A stretch of DNA of 64,000 bases from Verrucomicrobiia bacterium (GCA_947462875.1 CANHQJ010000017.1:27363-91362); one strand, 5' to 3'. Numbered from the stretch's first letter, positions 24,468 to 33,429 are shown. The notes: generated by a model from the sequence alone, not told the origin. Numbers and translations: made by a program.

Positions 24468-24573
24468 GCACAAGCGCCCGGGCGGATCTGCGTGCGGGAA
24501 CGGGATTCCTGACATTTCCTGTTTGGCAGATGCCTTTGCGCCATGTAGCTTCGCGGCAGACACTGATTCCATC

Positions 24574-26709
24574 ATGAGCCATTACCACATCATCGGCCAA
24601 GACCGCCTTCCCGCCACCAGCACGCTTGTCATTCCGGGGCGCGTTTCCCGCGCGGAGATCACGGTCTTCAAAAAACTGTTTTCCGGGCGTCCGATCACCT
24701 GGCTGGTCGAGGAGACGGCGGTCATCGCGGAGGAGATCAAGTCGCTGATCCAGCAGGACCAGGGCGCGATGTTCGGTGTGGACGATGACCCGGTTCTGGT
24801 CGGCGAGCATTTGAAGAAATTTTTCGACAAGCAGGGCGTGATTGTCTATCTGCCCGGTTGCTCGGTGGCGCGTGCGGCGGTGCCCTGTCATATCCCGTCG
24901 CGTGTGCTCAAGGCACTGTGCCGTTTCGGATTGCCCGTGCTTCCCGTGGCCGTGGATGTGCCGCGCGAGGGCGGATTTTTCATCGATAAATCGACGAGCC
25001 AACCCGAGGGCGTGATGGCCATCGGCCAGAACATCGAGGCGGGCAAGGCGACCGTGGCACTCTATCAGGAACGTCTGCTGTTAGCCGCGGAGGAGGCATT
25101 TTCCCAGCGCGGTTTCCTCAAGCAATCGCTCGGCATGGTGCTGCTGCGCGGCTTGAAAAAATTCGCCAGCAAGGCACACATCCACGATGGCACGGATGAC
25201 TCGCAGCTCGGCTACGACAAGGTCCTCGCCTCGGCGATCGTCCTTTCCAAGGTCGTGCGCGAGCAGACCGACAAGCCGCGCGTGGGCATCGTGCTGCCGC
25301 CGGGCAAGGCCGGCCTCATTGCCAATCTGGCGGTGATTTTCGCGGGGAAAGTGCCGGTGAATCTGAACTTCACCGCCAGTCAGGAAGCCGTGCGCTCGGC
25401 GATGCGCCAGGCGGATCTCGATCGTTTCATCACGGTGGATCCTTTTGTGAGAAAATTCCCTTCCTTCCCGTGGCCGCCGAATCGCGATCTCATTCTGATC
25501 GAACGCATCCTGCCGAAGTTGAAGAAAAAAATCGGGCTGTGGCTGGTGCTATCGAAGATCCTCCCCACCTCCGTGCTCGCCGCGCAGTTGCGGATCACTT
25601 CGAAAAAGCCGACCGATGAAGCGGTGCTCTTGTTCACCTCCGGTTCCTCCGGCGAGCCGAAAGGCGTTTCTCTCACGCATCGCAACGTTCTCGCGAACGA
25701 GCTGCAATTCCACTCCCGTCTCGATAGCCAGCCCGGCGCCAAAATCTTCGGCTGCCTGCCGCTGTTTCACTCGTTCGGCTGCACCGCTACGCTGTGGTAT
25801 CCGGTGATCGCCGGTCTGAATCTGGTGACCTACCCCAGCCCTGCCGAGAGCAAGCGCATCGCCGAGCTGATCGACCAGCAAAAGGTGCAGATTTTCCTCT
25901 CCACTCCGACGTTCCTGCGCGGCTACATGAAGCGCGTGGACCCCGAGCAGTTGGCCTCGCTGCGGCTGGTGGTCACGGGTGCGGAAAAATTGCCGGAGTC
26001 CTTCGCGCAGGCCTTCGAGGAAAAATTCGGCATCCGTCCGTTGGAGGGCTACGGTCTTACGGAAACAGCGCCCGCTACCAATCTGAATCTTCCCGAGCTG
26101 CCGAGCCCGAAGGGCTGGCCGGTCATCCCCTCCGCGCGCGGCGGTTCGGTGGGCACGATGCTGCCGGGCATCGCCGTGCGTTTGACCAATCCCGCCACGG
26201 AAAAAGGTATCACGCTCGATCAACAAGGCCTGATCTGGCTCAAGGGCGCGAACGTTTTCGGCGGCTATTTGAACAATCCCAAAAAATCGGCGGAAGTCCT
26301 GCAGGATGGCTGGTTCCTCACGGGGGACGTCGGTCGCATGGACGAGGACGGATTCCTTTTCATCGAGGGCCGCATTTCCCGCTTCTCGAAGATCGGCGGC
26401 GAAATGGTGCCGCACGAGACGCTGGAGGCGGAGGTCACCAAGGCGCTCGCGCTCGATCAGGAGAGCGAGCGGAAAATCGCCATTGTCGGCGTGCCGGACG
26501 CGCAGAAGGGCGAGGTCATCGTGCTGCTCTCGACCGTGGCAGGCTTCGCGCTGGAGCAGGAATGCATCGATCTGCGCTACAAGCTGATGGACGCCGGTAT
26601 CCCTTCGCTGTGGTGCCCGAAACGCATCGTGCCCGTGACGGATATCCCCATGCTCGCCTCGGGCAAGCTCGACATCAAGGGCTGCGTGGAGCTGGCGGTG
26701 GAAGGCTAA
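24574..26709 (+). CDS. Aas-like bifunctional acyl-ACP ligase with degenerate acyltransferase domain
   Basis: 711 residues. The C-terminal ~480 residues are an AMP-binding acyl-activating enzyme: P-loop LLFTSGSSGEPKGVSLTH (~351), EGYGLTETAP, WFLTGDVGRMDEDGFL and the KIGGEMV hinge. The N-terminal ~200 residues align in layout with the lysophospholipid acyltransferase half of Aas, but where the HX4D catalytic histidine and aspartate should be the sequence reads LVIPGRVSRAEI, so that half is probably inactive. Aas-type enzymes load fatty acids onto ACP and re-acylate lysophospholipids at the inner membrane. I chose ATG 24574 (MSHYHIIGQDRLP) because the family fold begins there. Confidence 0.85.
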   Translation: MSHYHIIGQDRLPATSTLVIPGRVSRAEITVFKKLFSGRPITWLVEETAVIAEEIKSLIQQDQGAMFGVDDDPVLVGEHLKKFFDKQGVIVYLPGCSVARAAVPCHIPSRVLKALCRFGLPVLPVAVDVPREGGFFIDKSTSQPEGVMAIGQNIEAGKATVALYQERLLLAAEEAFSQRGFLKQSLGMVLLRGLKKFASKAHIHDGTDDSQLGYDKVLASAIVLSKVVREQTDKPRVGIVLPPGKAGLIANLAVIFAGKVPVNLNFTASQEAVRSAMRQADLDRFITVDPFVRKFPSFPWPPNRDLILIERILPKLKKKIGLWLVLSKILPTSVLAAQLRITSKKPTDEAVLLFTSGSSGEPKGVSLTHRNVLANELQFHSRLDSQPGAKIFGCLPLFHSFGCTATLWYPVIAGLNLVTYPSPAESKRIAELIDQQKVQIFLSTPTFLRGYMKRVDPEQLASLRLVVTGAEKLPESFAQAFEEKFGIRPLEGYGLTETAPATNLNLPELPSPKGWPVIPSARGGSVGTMLPGIAVRLTNPATEKGITLDQQGLIWLKGANVFGGYLNNPKKSAEVLQDGWFLTGDVGRMDEDGFLFIEGRISRFSKIGGEMVPHETLEAEVTKALALDQESERKIAIVGVPDAQKGEVIVLLSTVAGFALEQECIDLRYKLMDAGIPSLWCPKRIVPVTDIPMLASGKLDIKGCVELAVEG

Positions 26710-26769
26710 CGCATCGATTCATGCGCAAGTTTTTTGAACGATGGCGCGCCGGAGCGGCGTATCGGTGAC

Positions 26770-28941
26770 ATGCTGCGCACATTCCTGATTCTGGCCCTTT
26801 CCCTCTTGCCCGTGGCCGCGGCCGAGCGACCGAACATCGTCTTTCTTTTCTCGGACGATCACGCGCTCGCCGCCATTTCCGCCTACGGCGGGCTCTATGC
26901 GGATGTCGCCCCCACGCCCAACATCGACCGCATCGGCAAGGAAGGCGCGCTGTTCCGCCGTTCCTTTTGCGCGAACTCGATCTGCGGGCCATCGCGCGCC
27001 TGCATCATCACGGGCAAGCATTCGCACAAAAACGGCTACCTCAGCAATGACTTCGATACCTTCGATGGCAATCAGGTCACCCTGCCGAAACTCCTGCAAG
27101 GCGCCGGCTACCAGACGGCGATTGTCGGCAAGTGGCATCTGATCAGCGAGCCGCAGGGCTTCGACTACTGGAACATCCTGCCCGGGCAGGGGAATTACTA
27201 CAATCCTCAGTTCATCAGCGCCGATGGCACCAAAAAATACCCCGGCTACTGCACCGACCTCATCACCGATTTCTCGTTGGACTGGCTCAAGAAAGGACGC
27301 GATCCGAAAAAGCCGTTCCTGCTCATGTGCCAGCACAAGGCACCGCACCGCAACTGGACGCCCGCACTGCGTCACATCGGTGCCTTCAAGGGGAAAACCC
27401 TGCCGCAACCCGCAAGCCTGTTTGATAACTACGATAACCGTAGTACTACGCTCAAGGCCCAGCGCATGACCATCGCCAAGGATTTCTCCTGGGGGCACGA
27501 CATGAAGTTCCATGGCAAAAACGAATTTCCGCAGCATTTCACCGCCCTCGGCAATGGCGAGTACGAGCGCATGGATGACGAGCAGAAAAAAGCCTGGGAT
27601 GCCGTCTATGAGCCGGAGAACCAGGAGTTTCTCGCCCAGATGCGCGAGGGCAAGCTCACGGACAAGCAGGTCACCGAGTGGAAATTCCAGCGCTACGTCA
27701 AGGACTACCTGCTTTCCGTCAAAGCCGTGGATGAATCCGTGGGCCGCGTGTTGGAGTATTTGGAAACGTCCGGTCTGGCGAAAAACACGATCGTGATTTA
27801 TTCCTCGGACCAGGGCTTCTACCTCGGCGAACACGGCTGGTATGACAAGCGCTGGATGTTCGAGGAATCCCTCGCCATGCCCTTCCTCATCCGCTGGCCC
27901 GGCACGGTGAAACCCGGCAGCAAGCCGGAGGCGATGATCCAGAACATCGACTACGCCCCCACGTTGTTGGAAGCCGCGGGACTGCCCGTGCCCGCCGCCA
28001 TGCAGGGCAAGAGTTTCCTGCCCGTGTTGCAAGGGAAGAAGGACGAGACGAACGAGGCGATCTACTATGCCTATTACGGCGAGAACACGCACAGCGTCGC
28101 CCAGCACGACGGCGTGCGCACCAGCACGCACAAGCTGATGTATTTCCCCGCTACAAAAGAGTGGCAGTTGTTCGATCTGGTCAAGGATCCGCAGGAAATG
28201 AAGTCGGTGCATGCCGATCCCGAGTATGCCTCCACGCTGGACTTCATGAAAAAGGAATACGCGAAACGCCGCGCGCAGTATGAAGTGAACGATGCCGCGG
28301 TGCCGAAGGACAGGCTGAAAGAAGACTGGTGGACCAAGCGCCATCGCGAAAAACTCCAGCAGATCAAAAAGGAGGGCAATCCCGGTCTGGTCTTCCTCGG
28401 TGACTCGATCACGCAAGGCTGGGAAGGGGCGGGCAAGGCGGCCTTCGATCAAACCTTCGCCGGCTACAATACGCTCAATCTCGGCTTCTCCGGCGACCGC
28501 ACCCAGCACGTGCTGTGGCGTTTGTTCAATGGCGAATGGAACGGCCTGAAGCCGAAAGCCGTCAACCTGCTCATCGGCACCAACAACACCGGACACGTGA
28601 AGCAGGCACCGGCCGAGACGGCGATGGGCGTGAAGCTGATCATTGACTTCATCCGCGACCGCTCGCCCGAAACCAAGATCATCCTGAACGATGTTTTCCC
28701 CCGCAGCGCCTCCAAGGATGATGAAATGCGCAAGCTCAACGACGAGGTGAATCGCCTCTGCGCTGCCTACGTGGACAACAAGCACGTCTTTGCGTTAGAC
28801 ATGAGCAAAGAGTTCCTGCAAGAAGACGGCACGCTCTCGAAGGAAGTCATGCCCGATCTCCTCCACCTCAACGCCGCCAGTTACGATAAGTGGGCCAAAG
28901 CCATCGCCGCCAAACTCAAGGAAATTGGCGTCCAGCCGTAA
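26770..28941 (+). CDS. Secreted sulfatase fused to an SGNH esterase
   Basis: 723 residues with a signal peptide (MLRTFLILALSLLPVAAAE). Residues ~20-480 are a type I sulfatase: RPNIVFLFSDDHA supplies the metal-binding aspartates and SICGPSRACIITGKHSHKNG is the formylglycine signature (C-x-P-S-R, Cys ~72). Residues ~530-720 are an SGNH/GDSL hydrolase: VFLGDSITQGW (catalytic Ser), GFSGDRTQHV, IGTNNTG and a closing DLLHLN (Asp/His). One polypeptide would thus remove sulfate and an ester group, such as acetate, from the same polysaccharide (inference). A maturase for the formylglycine is needed but is not in the window. The long open frame on the opposite strand is a GC-driven shadow. Confidence 0.92.
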   Translation: MLRTFLILALSLLPVAAAERPNIVFLFSDDHALAAISAYGGLYADVAPTPNIDRIGKEGALFRRSFCANSICGPSRACIITGKHSHKNGYLSNDFDTFDGNQVTLPKLLQGAGYQTAIVGKWHLISEPQGFDYWNILPGQGNYYNPQFISADGTKKYPGYCTDLITDFSLDWLKKGRDPKKPFLLMCQHKAPHRNWTPALRHIGAFKGKTLPQPASLFDNYDNRSTTLKAQRMTIAKDFSWGHDMKFHGKNEFPQHFTALGNGEYERMDDEQKKAWDAVYEPENQEFLAQMREGKLTDKQVTEWKFQRYVKDYLLSVKAVDESVGRVLEYLETSGLAKNTIVIYSSDQGFYLGEHGWYDKRWMFEESLAMPFLIRWPGTVKPGSKPEAMIQNIDYAPTLLEAAGLPVPAAMQGKSFLPVLQGKKDETNEAIYYAYYGENTHSVAQHDGVRTSTHKLMYFPATKEWQLFDLVKDPQEMKSVHADPEYASTLDFMKKEYAKRRAQYEVNDAAVPKDRLKEDWWTKRHREKLQQIKKEGNPGLVFLGDSITQGWEGAGKAAFDQTFAGYNTLNLGFSGDRTQHVLWRLFNGEWNGLKPKAVNLLIGTNNTGHVKQAPAETAMGVKLIIDFIRDRSPETKIILNDVFPRSASKDDEMRKLNDEVNRLCAAYVDNKHVFALDMSKEFLQEDGTLSKEVMPDLLHLNAASYDKWAKAIAAKLKEIGVQP

Positions 28942-28990
28942 GAACAATCCCACTCAGGATTTGCGGACGACTTTCTCTTTGCCAAAACGC

Positions 28991-29020
28991 AATAAGGAGA
29001 AGGGGTTTGCAACCCCTTTC
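28991..29020. repeat. 30-bp repeat with hairpin, copy 1
   Basis: AATAAGGAGAAGGGGTTTGC followed by AACCCCTTTC, identical over all 30 bases to 38791-38820. It contains an 8-bp stem AAGGGGTT/AACCCCTT with a TGC loop. It lies 49 bp after the sulfatase stop, between convergent genes. A further 7-bp inverted repeat, GTGAAGC/GCTTCAC, lies at 29088-29113. It is probably a terminator cassette or a small dispersed element. Confidence 0.75.
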
Positions 29021-29156
29021 TTAGCTCACCAACTCCCGAACCACATACCCATTGCTACACTCTTGCAGTAGTTCTTTCGCAAGATGAGTGAAGCTAACTT
29101 TGCATCGCTTCACGGCGTGAGATACCTTGACCTTGGGCCCGTTCCGCAGCCTTCTC

Positions 29157-31430
29157 TCACTTCCACCACCCGCGATCCTTCGCCCCCGTGAGGGTGAGGG
29201 ATTTTTTGCTGGCTTGTAGTACCAGTGGATAGACGGCGTTGATGAGGTCTTCTTCGCCCATGTAGGGGGCGCCCATGTGGGGGGTGGTGAAATGGAGGCC
29301 GTAGCCCGGTTGCCAAGCTAATGAAAAGGACCAAGTGTATTCCTTGAGGACCTGCGGAAAGGCAGAGGGGCGGGCGAGGTTCAGTGCGAGCAAGCCCCAG
29401 CCGGCACCGGGTTCGCCGTAGGCGTGGGTGTTGCGCAGCCAGGCGTGGTTTTTTTCCATGAAGGTCGTCATGGCATCGCGCATATCGGGTCTTTCGCCGC
29501 GCAGTTGGCAGGCCATGGCAAAGAGGCCGGAGCGCGACCAGAATTCCTCGGTGTCCTTGTAGGAGCGGTTGTAGCCCAGGGCGCCGTGACCGCCTTCTTT
29601 CGGGTCCGACCACGCCATTTCCATGTAGGGCATGAGCATTTCCCAGAGCTTTGACTTCATGCCGCATTTCATGGCGAGGGCTTCGAACACTAACAAGTGG
29701 CAGGCGGGGGCGACCAGGGCTTTTTCTCCGTAGGGCAGTCCATCCGTGCCGTGGCCGAGCGCGGGCACGCCCCAGGCGGAGGGGTGCTTGCCGTTGAAGG
29801 CCCAGTCGCGCAGGGCATCGAGGTAGGGCAGCACGCGTTCGTCGCCGGTGGCGAGATACCATTCGCTGTAGAGGATGCCGGCATAGGCACCACTCCAGAA
29901 GCCGAGGTTGCCGTATTTTTCCGGTTGGGGGTACTTGTTCATGGCCCAGTCGACCGCGCGTTTTACGTTTTCCTTGTGAGCGGCATCGCGCGTGGCCATG
30001 AGGGCGAGCGAGGCCCAGCAGGTGCGGATGATGTCACCGGACCACGAGCCATCGGCGCGCTGGGTGGTTTTGGTGAATTGCAGCTGATCGGCGAGCAGCG
30101 CCGCGGCTTCGGGATCGCTGCGCGGATCCATGGTGGTGAAGGGGCGGCTGCGCGGGAGCTTGAGGGTGATGGGGGTTTCCTTGCCATCGCGCAGGACGCC
30201 GAGCACGAGCTGGGATTGTTTCCCACGCAGGGCTGCCTCGGTGGCGCGGCCGAGCATGGCTTCATGGCTGTGCGTGAACCATTCCCAGCCGGGGTTGAGA
30301 TCGTTAGGCGCGAGGGGCACGCCGGAGATGGAAAGGATGGCATCGCCCGCGACCAGTCCGGCGGCGGCGGCGGGAGATCCCTCGCGCACTTTCATGAGGG
30401 TGAGAACTTTTTGCTGGTGCTCGGTGAGGGCATCGAACCCGAGCAGTCCGGCGCCGAGTTCATCGGGGCCGAGGCCGCCGTTCGAGCGCCCGTAGAGCTT
30501 TCCGCTGGGGGCGAGGTGGATGCGCGCCTGATCGATCGCGCCCATGACAGCTCCCGTGCCTTTGGTGTTGGCACGGAGGATGTAGCGCTTGCCGGTGAGT
30601 TTGCTGAGAAGCTCGGCGGGGATTTCCAACGAAACACGATGGCGGGCGAGCACGGGTTTTTCCAAGGGGAGCGGCCAGGTGATGCCGAGCGGCGTCAATT
30701 CCGCGCAGGCGCCGAATCCGCCGCCGGTGATGTCGCTGAGAATGGTCATACGAATCGCCTCCACGGCTGTTTTTTCCGCGAAGGTGACTTCCAGGGGCGT
30801 GGTTTCTTTGCCCTTGGCGACGGTGCCGGCGGAGGCTTCGAGCCACTGTCCCTTGCTGCGATATTCGAGGCGGTAGTCGCGCGGATTGCCATTGCCGAAG
30901 CCCTCGCGCGGCGTGTAGCGGATGCCGCTGAGGAGCTGGGCCTTGCCAAACTCGATGCCGATGACGTGCGGACCGTCGACTTTTCCTCCGGCGTAGCGGG
31001 AGTGCCAGATGGTCTTGGGGTTGGCGTCGAAGGCGTTGAGCGCATTGCCGTCGCCGGGATTTTCCGAGGAGCAAAAGTACGCCCATGTGGCGCGCGGTGC
31101 GGGCTGCCGCACGGTCGTGGTGGCACTGGCAAAGGCCTGGCCGGTGGCGGGGTCCGCGGCTTCCAGGGTGACCTCCGCGCTGCCCGCCGAAGTGGTGCCA
31201 TAGAGATCGGTGGAGACCACCATGCGCCAGGCACCGCCCGCTTCTTTTTCCTTATCGCCCAGCTCGGGGATCGTCAGCGGGATGCTGCGGGGCCGATCCT
31301 GTGTCAGCGGAAATCCGAGAGTGCCGGGCAGCGGCCAGGTAGCCTGAGCGTCCGCAGGCCAGTTTTCCGATGGCAGGACGTGGCCGTAGGAGCAAAGTGT
31401 GATTAATGATAGTACATATAAGCCGCGCAT
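29157..31430 (-). CDS. Secreted discoidin/PDZ/alpha-alpha-toroid protein (DUF6288-like)
   Basis: 757 residues from ATG 31430 (MRGLYVLSLITLC, a signal peptide). Order of parts: an N-terminal beta region; a discoidin/F5-8C-like galactose-binding domain at ~125-270 (SENPGDGNALNAFDANPKTI, IGIEFGKAQLLSGIRYTPR); a PDZ-like domain at ~360-420 (VREGSPAAAAGLVAGDAILS); then a terpene-cyclase-like alpha/alpha toroid to the end (TTQRADGSWSGDIIRTCWAS, YAGILYSEWYLATGDERVLP). The toroid resembles that of the 16255 gene. The toroid with PDZ and a sugar-binding module suggests a periplasmic or surface carbohydrate-related role, but no catalytic residues are identifiable. It is convergent with the sulfatase gene. 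Confidence 0.8.
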   Translation of the reverse strand: MRGLYVLSLITLCSYGHVLPSENWPADAQATWPLPGTLGFPLTQDRPRSIPLTIPELGDKEKEAGGAWRMVVSTDLYGTTSAGSAEVTLEAADPATGQAFASATTTVRQPAPRATWAYFCSSENPGDGNALNAFDANPKTIWHSRYAGGKVDGPHVIGIEFGKAQLLSGIRYTPREGFGNGNPRDYRLEYRSKGQWLEASAGTVAKGKETTPLEVTFAEKTAVEAIRMTILSDITGGGFGACAELTPLGITWPLPLEKPVLARHRVSLEIPAELLSKLTGKRYILRANTKGTGAVMGAIDQARIHLAPSGKLYGRSNGGLGPDELGAGLLGFDALTEHQQKVLTLMKVREGSPAAAAGLVAGDAILSISGVPLAPNDLNPGWEWFTHSHEAMLGRATEAALRGKQSQLVLGVLRDGKETPITLKLPRSRPFTTMDPRSDPEAAALLADQLQFTKTTQRADGSWSGDIIRTCWASLALMATRDAAHKENVKRAVDWAMNKYPQPEKYGNLGFWSGAYAGILYSEWYLATGDERVLPYLDALRDWAFNGKHPSAWGVPALGHGTDGLPYGEKALVAPACHLLVFEALAMKCGMKSKLWEMLMPYMEMAWSDPKEGGHGALGYNRSYKDTEEFWSRSGLFAMACQLRGERPDMRDAMTTFMEKNHAWLRNTHAYGEPGAGWGLLALNLARPSAFPQVLKEYTWSFSLAWQPGYGLHFTTPHMGAPYMGEEDLINAVYPLVLQASKKSLTLTGAKDRGWWK

Positions 31431-31479
31431 GATGCTAAAACGACAGCGAGGGCCGAATTGTTTCAGAAAATTTCCCGCC

Positions 31480-32043
31480 TCAGCGTTTCCAATCGACCGC
31501 GCACTGCTGCACCTGGCCATTGCGATCGGCAAATTTCACGAATCCATGCTCCACGCCGAATTCGTGCACCATCTTGGTGACCTTGACGTCGTAGCAGCAG
31601 TACTCGGCGATTTTCATCAGCGGCTCGGGGCTGCCGGTACGTTTGTGCTCCTGCCACCATTTCAGCGCATCCAGCCCATCGGCGGTCTTGCCCGTGCCGA
31701 GAGTGGCGGAGGCGATGGAATCGAGCTTCAGCCGATGGCCGAGCGTTTTTTCGATATCGACGAGCATGTCGAGATTGTGCGTTTGCTCCATGAGGTCGAA
31801 CACCGAGTAGGACTGCAGCACGCCGTAATCGAAGCCGATGTGATTGAATCCGACCACGAGGTCCGCGCGGGTGAGTTCCTGCACCAGTGCCTGCATTTCG
31901 CTCTCGGGATAAATCGTGTATTCCCCGCGCGCGGTGGAGTAGGTGACGGCGACCGAGATTCCCATTTTGTGCTTTTGCGAAAAGCCACCCACGTCACTGA
32001 AGCTCCGCTGCGTTTCCAGGTCAAAGTACACGATATTCGGCAT
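31480..32043 (-). CDS. RNase H-fold DEDD 3'-5' exonuclease-like protein
   Basis: 187 residues from ATG 32043. Exonuclease motifs are visible: VYFDLETQRS (the DxE pair), DLVVGFNHIGFDYGVLQ (second acidic motif) and YCCYDVKVTKMVHEFG (last aspartate), the pattern of the YprB/RNase H-like group of DEDD nucleases. The region HNLDMLVDIEKTLGHRLKLD fits the recognition helix after motif 2. It probably trims nucleic acid 3' ends using two metal ions in the cytosol. The start was chosen because the catalytic strand begins immediately. It lies 49 bp upstream of the toroid gene on the same strand. Confidence 0.83.
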   Translation of the reverse strand: MPNIVYFDLETQRSFSDVGGFSQKHKMGISVAVTYSTARGEYTIYPESEMQALVQELTRADLVVGFNHIGFDYGVLQSYSVFDLMEQTHNLDMLVDIEKTLGHRLKLDSIASATLGTGKTADGLDALKWWQEHKRTGSPEPLMKIAEYCCYDVKVTKMVHEFGVEHGFVKFADRNGQVQQCAVDWKR

Positions 32044-32129
32044 GCGCGCGCATCGTAGCAGCGGGGCGGTGACGCGCAAGGGAGAATCGGTGCTGGATTT
32101 TCCGGCCACATCCGGATACAGGTAAAAAC

Positions 32130-32678
32130 GTGCAGAGTTTGCTGAACACCGTGGCGCGTTTGATGGAGGAAAAGCACTTGCCTGCCTTGATGATCGGGGG
32201 GCATGCGGTCACTGTGCTGGGTCATCCCCGGGCGACCTATGATTTGGATCTGCTGATTCCACGTAGTGCGGCGGATGCATGGAAAGCGGCGCTGGGTGGA
32301 TTGGAATACCGGTTGTTTGCGGCATCGGAAAATTTCCATCAATACGAAGCATCGCCGCATTTCCCGCTTCCACCGATCGACTTGATGTTAGTTGATGAGG
32401 ATGTTTTCTGGCTGATGGAACAGACCAAATGGCAGGCTCAGCCGATCGCCGTGCCTGGTGTCGATGCCATGATAGCGCTGAAACTTCATGCGTCGCAACA
32501 GCGGGCGAGGACGGAGGCGGAAAGAGATTGGTCGGACGTGATCGCACTGATCAAAGCGCACAAACTCGCGCTCGACGATGCGGATTTCCGTGCTATGATC
32601 CTGCGCCATGGAGGAAATGCCGCGATTGACCGCCTCACAGATGCGCTCGCTGACGGAGATGAAGCTCCCCACCGGTGA
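32130..32678 (+). CDS. Nucleotidyltransferase-fold protein (MNT/AbiEii-like)
   Basis: 182 residues from GTG 32130, preceded by CAGGTAAAAAC. The N-terminal half has the nucleotidyltransferase core: ALMIGGHAVTVLGHPRATYD, where GG...H is the helix turn, followed by DLDLL carrying the two metal-binding aspartates. The third acid is likely in PPIDLMLVD. The C-terminal part is helical (VDAMIALKLHASQQRARTE, DWSDVIALIKAH), as in stand-alone minimal nucleotidyltransferases and AbiEii-type toxins. It overlaps a small downstream gene by 71 bp. The role could be toxin-like, but a typical HEPN or AbiEi partner is absent. Confidence 0.78.
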   Translation: MQSLLNTVARLMEEKHLPALMIGGHAVTVLGHPRATYDLDLLIPRSAADAWKAALGGLEYRLFAASENFHQYEASPHFPLPPIDLMLVDEDVFWLMEQTKWQAQPIAVPGVDAMIALKLHASQQRARTEAERDWSDVIALIKAHKLALDDADFRAMILRHGGNAAIDRLTDALADGDEAPHR

Positions 32679-32817
32679 GGGCCCTGTGCCGCATACCGTG
32701 CGATTTTATGATCCGCGCGAGGTGGAGGCGCACTTCGCCGCGCTCAAAACCGAGCCGCGCAGCGCGGAGGAGCGCTGGGCAAGCAAGGCGAATGCGCGGC
32801 CATTTCCGGGGGGGTGA
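32608..32817 (+). CDS. Small hypothetical protein overlapping the nucleotidyltransferase gene
   Basis: A 69-residue open frame (MEEMPRLTASQMRSLTEMKL, then PVPHTVRFYDPREVEAHFAA) that overlaps the end of the nucleotidyltransferase gene in another frame. Its composition is protein-like, with a charged helical C-terminal part (PRSAEERWASKANARP), and nothing else explains 32679-32817. It could be a partner or antitoxin of the overlapping gene, but no family is recognisable. The alternative is a chance frame. Confidence 0.45.
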   Translation: MEEMPRLTASQMRSLTEMKLPTGEGPVPHTVRFYDPREVEAHFAALKTEPRSAEERWASKANARPFPGG

Positions 32818-32835
32818 TCGCCGTGAGGGCGAGCG

Positions 32836-33420
32836 TTATTTTTTCAGCAGTGCCTGCAGTTCCCACGTGGCTTTTTGTTTGGGCGTGGCGGGGCCGTTGT
32901 AGCCGAGCAGGCGATAGCGATCGAGCGTGAGTTTTTTCTCCGCCAGGGCGGCATGGATGGCGGCTTTGGCCTTGGCGACGTTGTCCTTGCTATCGGTGCC
33001 TTGCCAGGTGTAGCTGAGCACTTCGGCCTTGGGCACGTCCTTGACTTCCACGGCTCCGGCGGCACCAGGTTTGCCGACCTGATCGTTCTGATAGAGGAAA
33101 GCCATGGATGCCATGTCGAGGTTGGCCTCGTTTTCCGTCATGCTCATTTCCACGGGAGAGGTCATGGGGATGTTGTTCTTCTGGATGTGCAGGAAAAGCG
33201 TCCAGAACGAGGTGCCGCGGCCGCCGGCCTTGGCAAAAGCCGCGCGGTAGGCGGGTAGTGTCTTGGTGGTGACCTGATCGTAGGGGCCGGGCGTGGGCCA
33301 GCCTTCGGGCAGCGGCGCTTCGCTGACATAGGCGGGTGCGGCGGCGGGAGGTGCCTGGCCGTGTGAGGCGCAGGCGGTGAGCAGGGCGAGGCCTGGAAGC
33401 AATGTGGTGAGGAATTTCAT
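32836..33420 (-). CDS. SOUL-family haem-binding lipoprotein
   Basis: 194 residues. A lipoprotein signal (MKFLTTLLPGLALLTACASH, lipobox LTAC) is followed by a SOUL domain: YRAAFAKAGGRGTSFWTLFL, IPMTSPVEMSMTENEANL (the NIPMTSPV motif is diagnostic) and VLSYTWQG, closing with LDRYRLLGYN. SOUL proteins bind haem or tetrapyrroles; bacterial ones are usually periplasmic and poorly characterised. I chose ATG 33420 because it gives the lipoprotein signal; the frame runs on upstream only as a shadow of the divergent AraC gene, whose start is 10 bp away. The short shared gap implies overlapping promoters. Confidence 0.88.
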   Translation of the reverse strand: MKFLTTLLPGLALLTACASHGQAPPAAAPAYVSEAPLPEGWPTPGPYDQVTTKTLPAYRAAFAKAGGRGTSFWTLFLHIQKNNIPMTSPVEMSMTENEANLDMASMAFLYQNDQVGKPGAAGAVEVKDVPKAEVLSYTWQGTDSKDNVAKAKAAIHAALAEKKLTLDRYRLLGYNGPATPKQKATWELQALLKK

Positions 33421-33429
33421 CAGGGCGCA

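Noticed and set aside
24526..24545. TTGGCAGATGCCTTTGC-like site before the Aas-like gene
   Set aside because: GG and GC are eleven bases apart instead of ten and the -24 half is imperfect, so it does not fit a sigma-54 promoter.
26719..28785. 688-codon open frame on the minus strand opposite the sulfatase gene
   Set aside because: The + strand has an intact two-domain enzyme with catalytic motifs; the reverse frame is open only because of GC-rich codon structure and has no recognisable domain.
29697..31406. 569-codon + strand frame opposite the discoidin/PDZ/toroid gene
   Set aside because: Low-complexity Gly/Ala/Val-rich translation with no domain; antisense shadow of a real gene.
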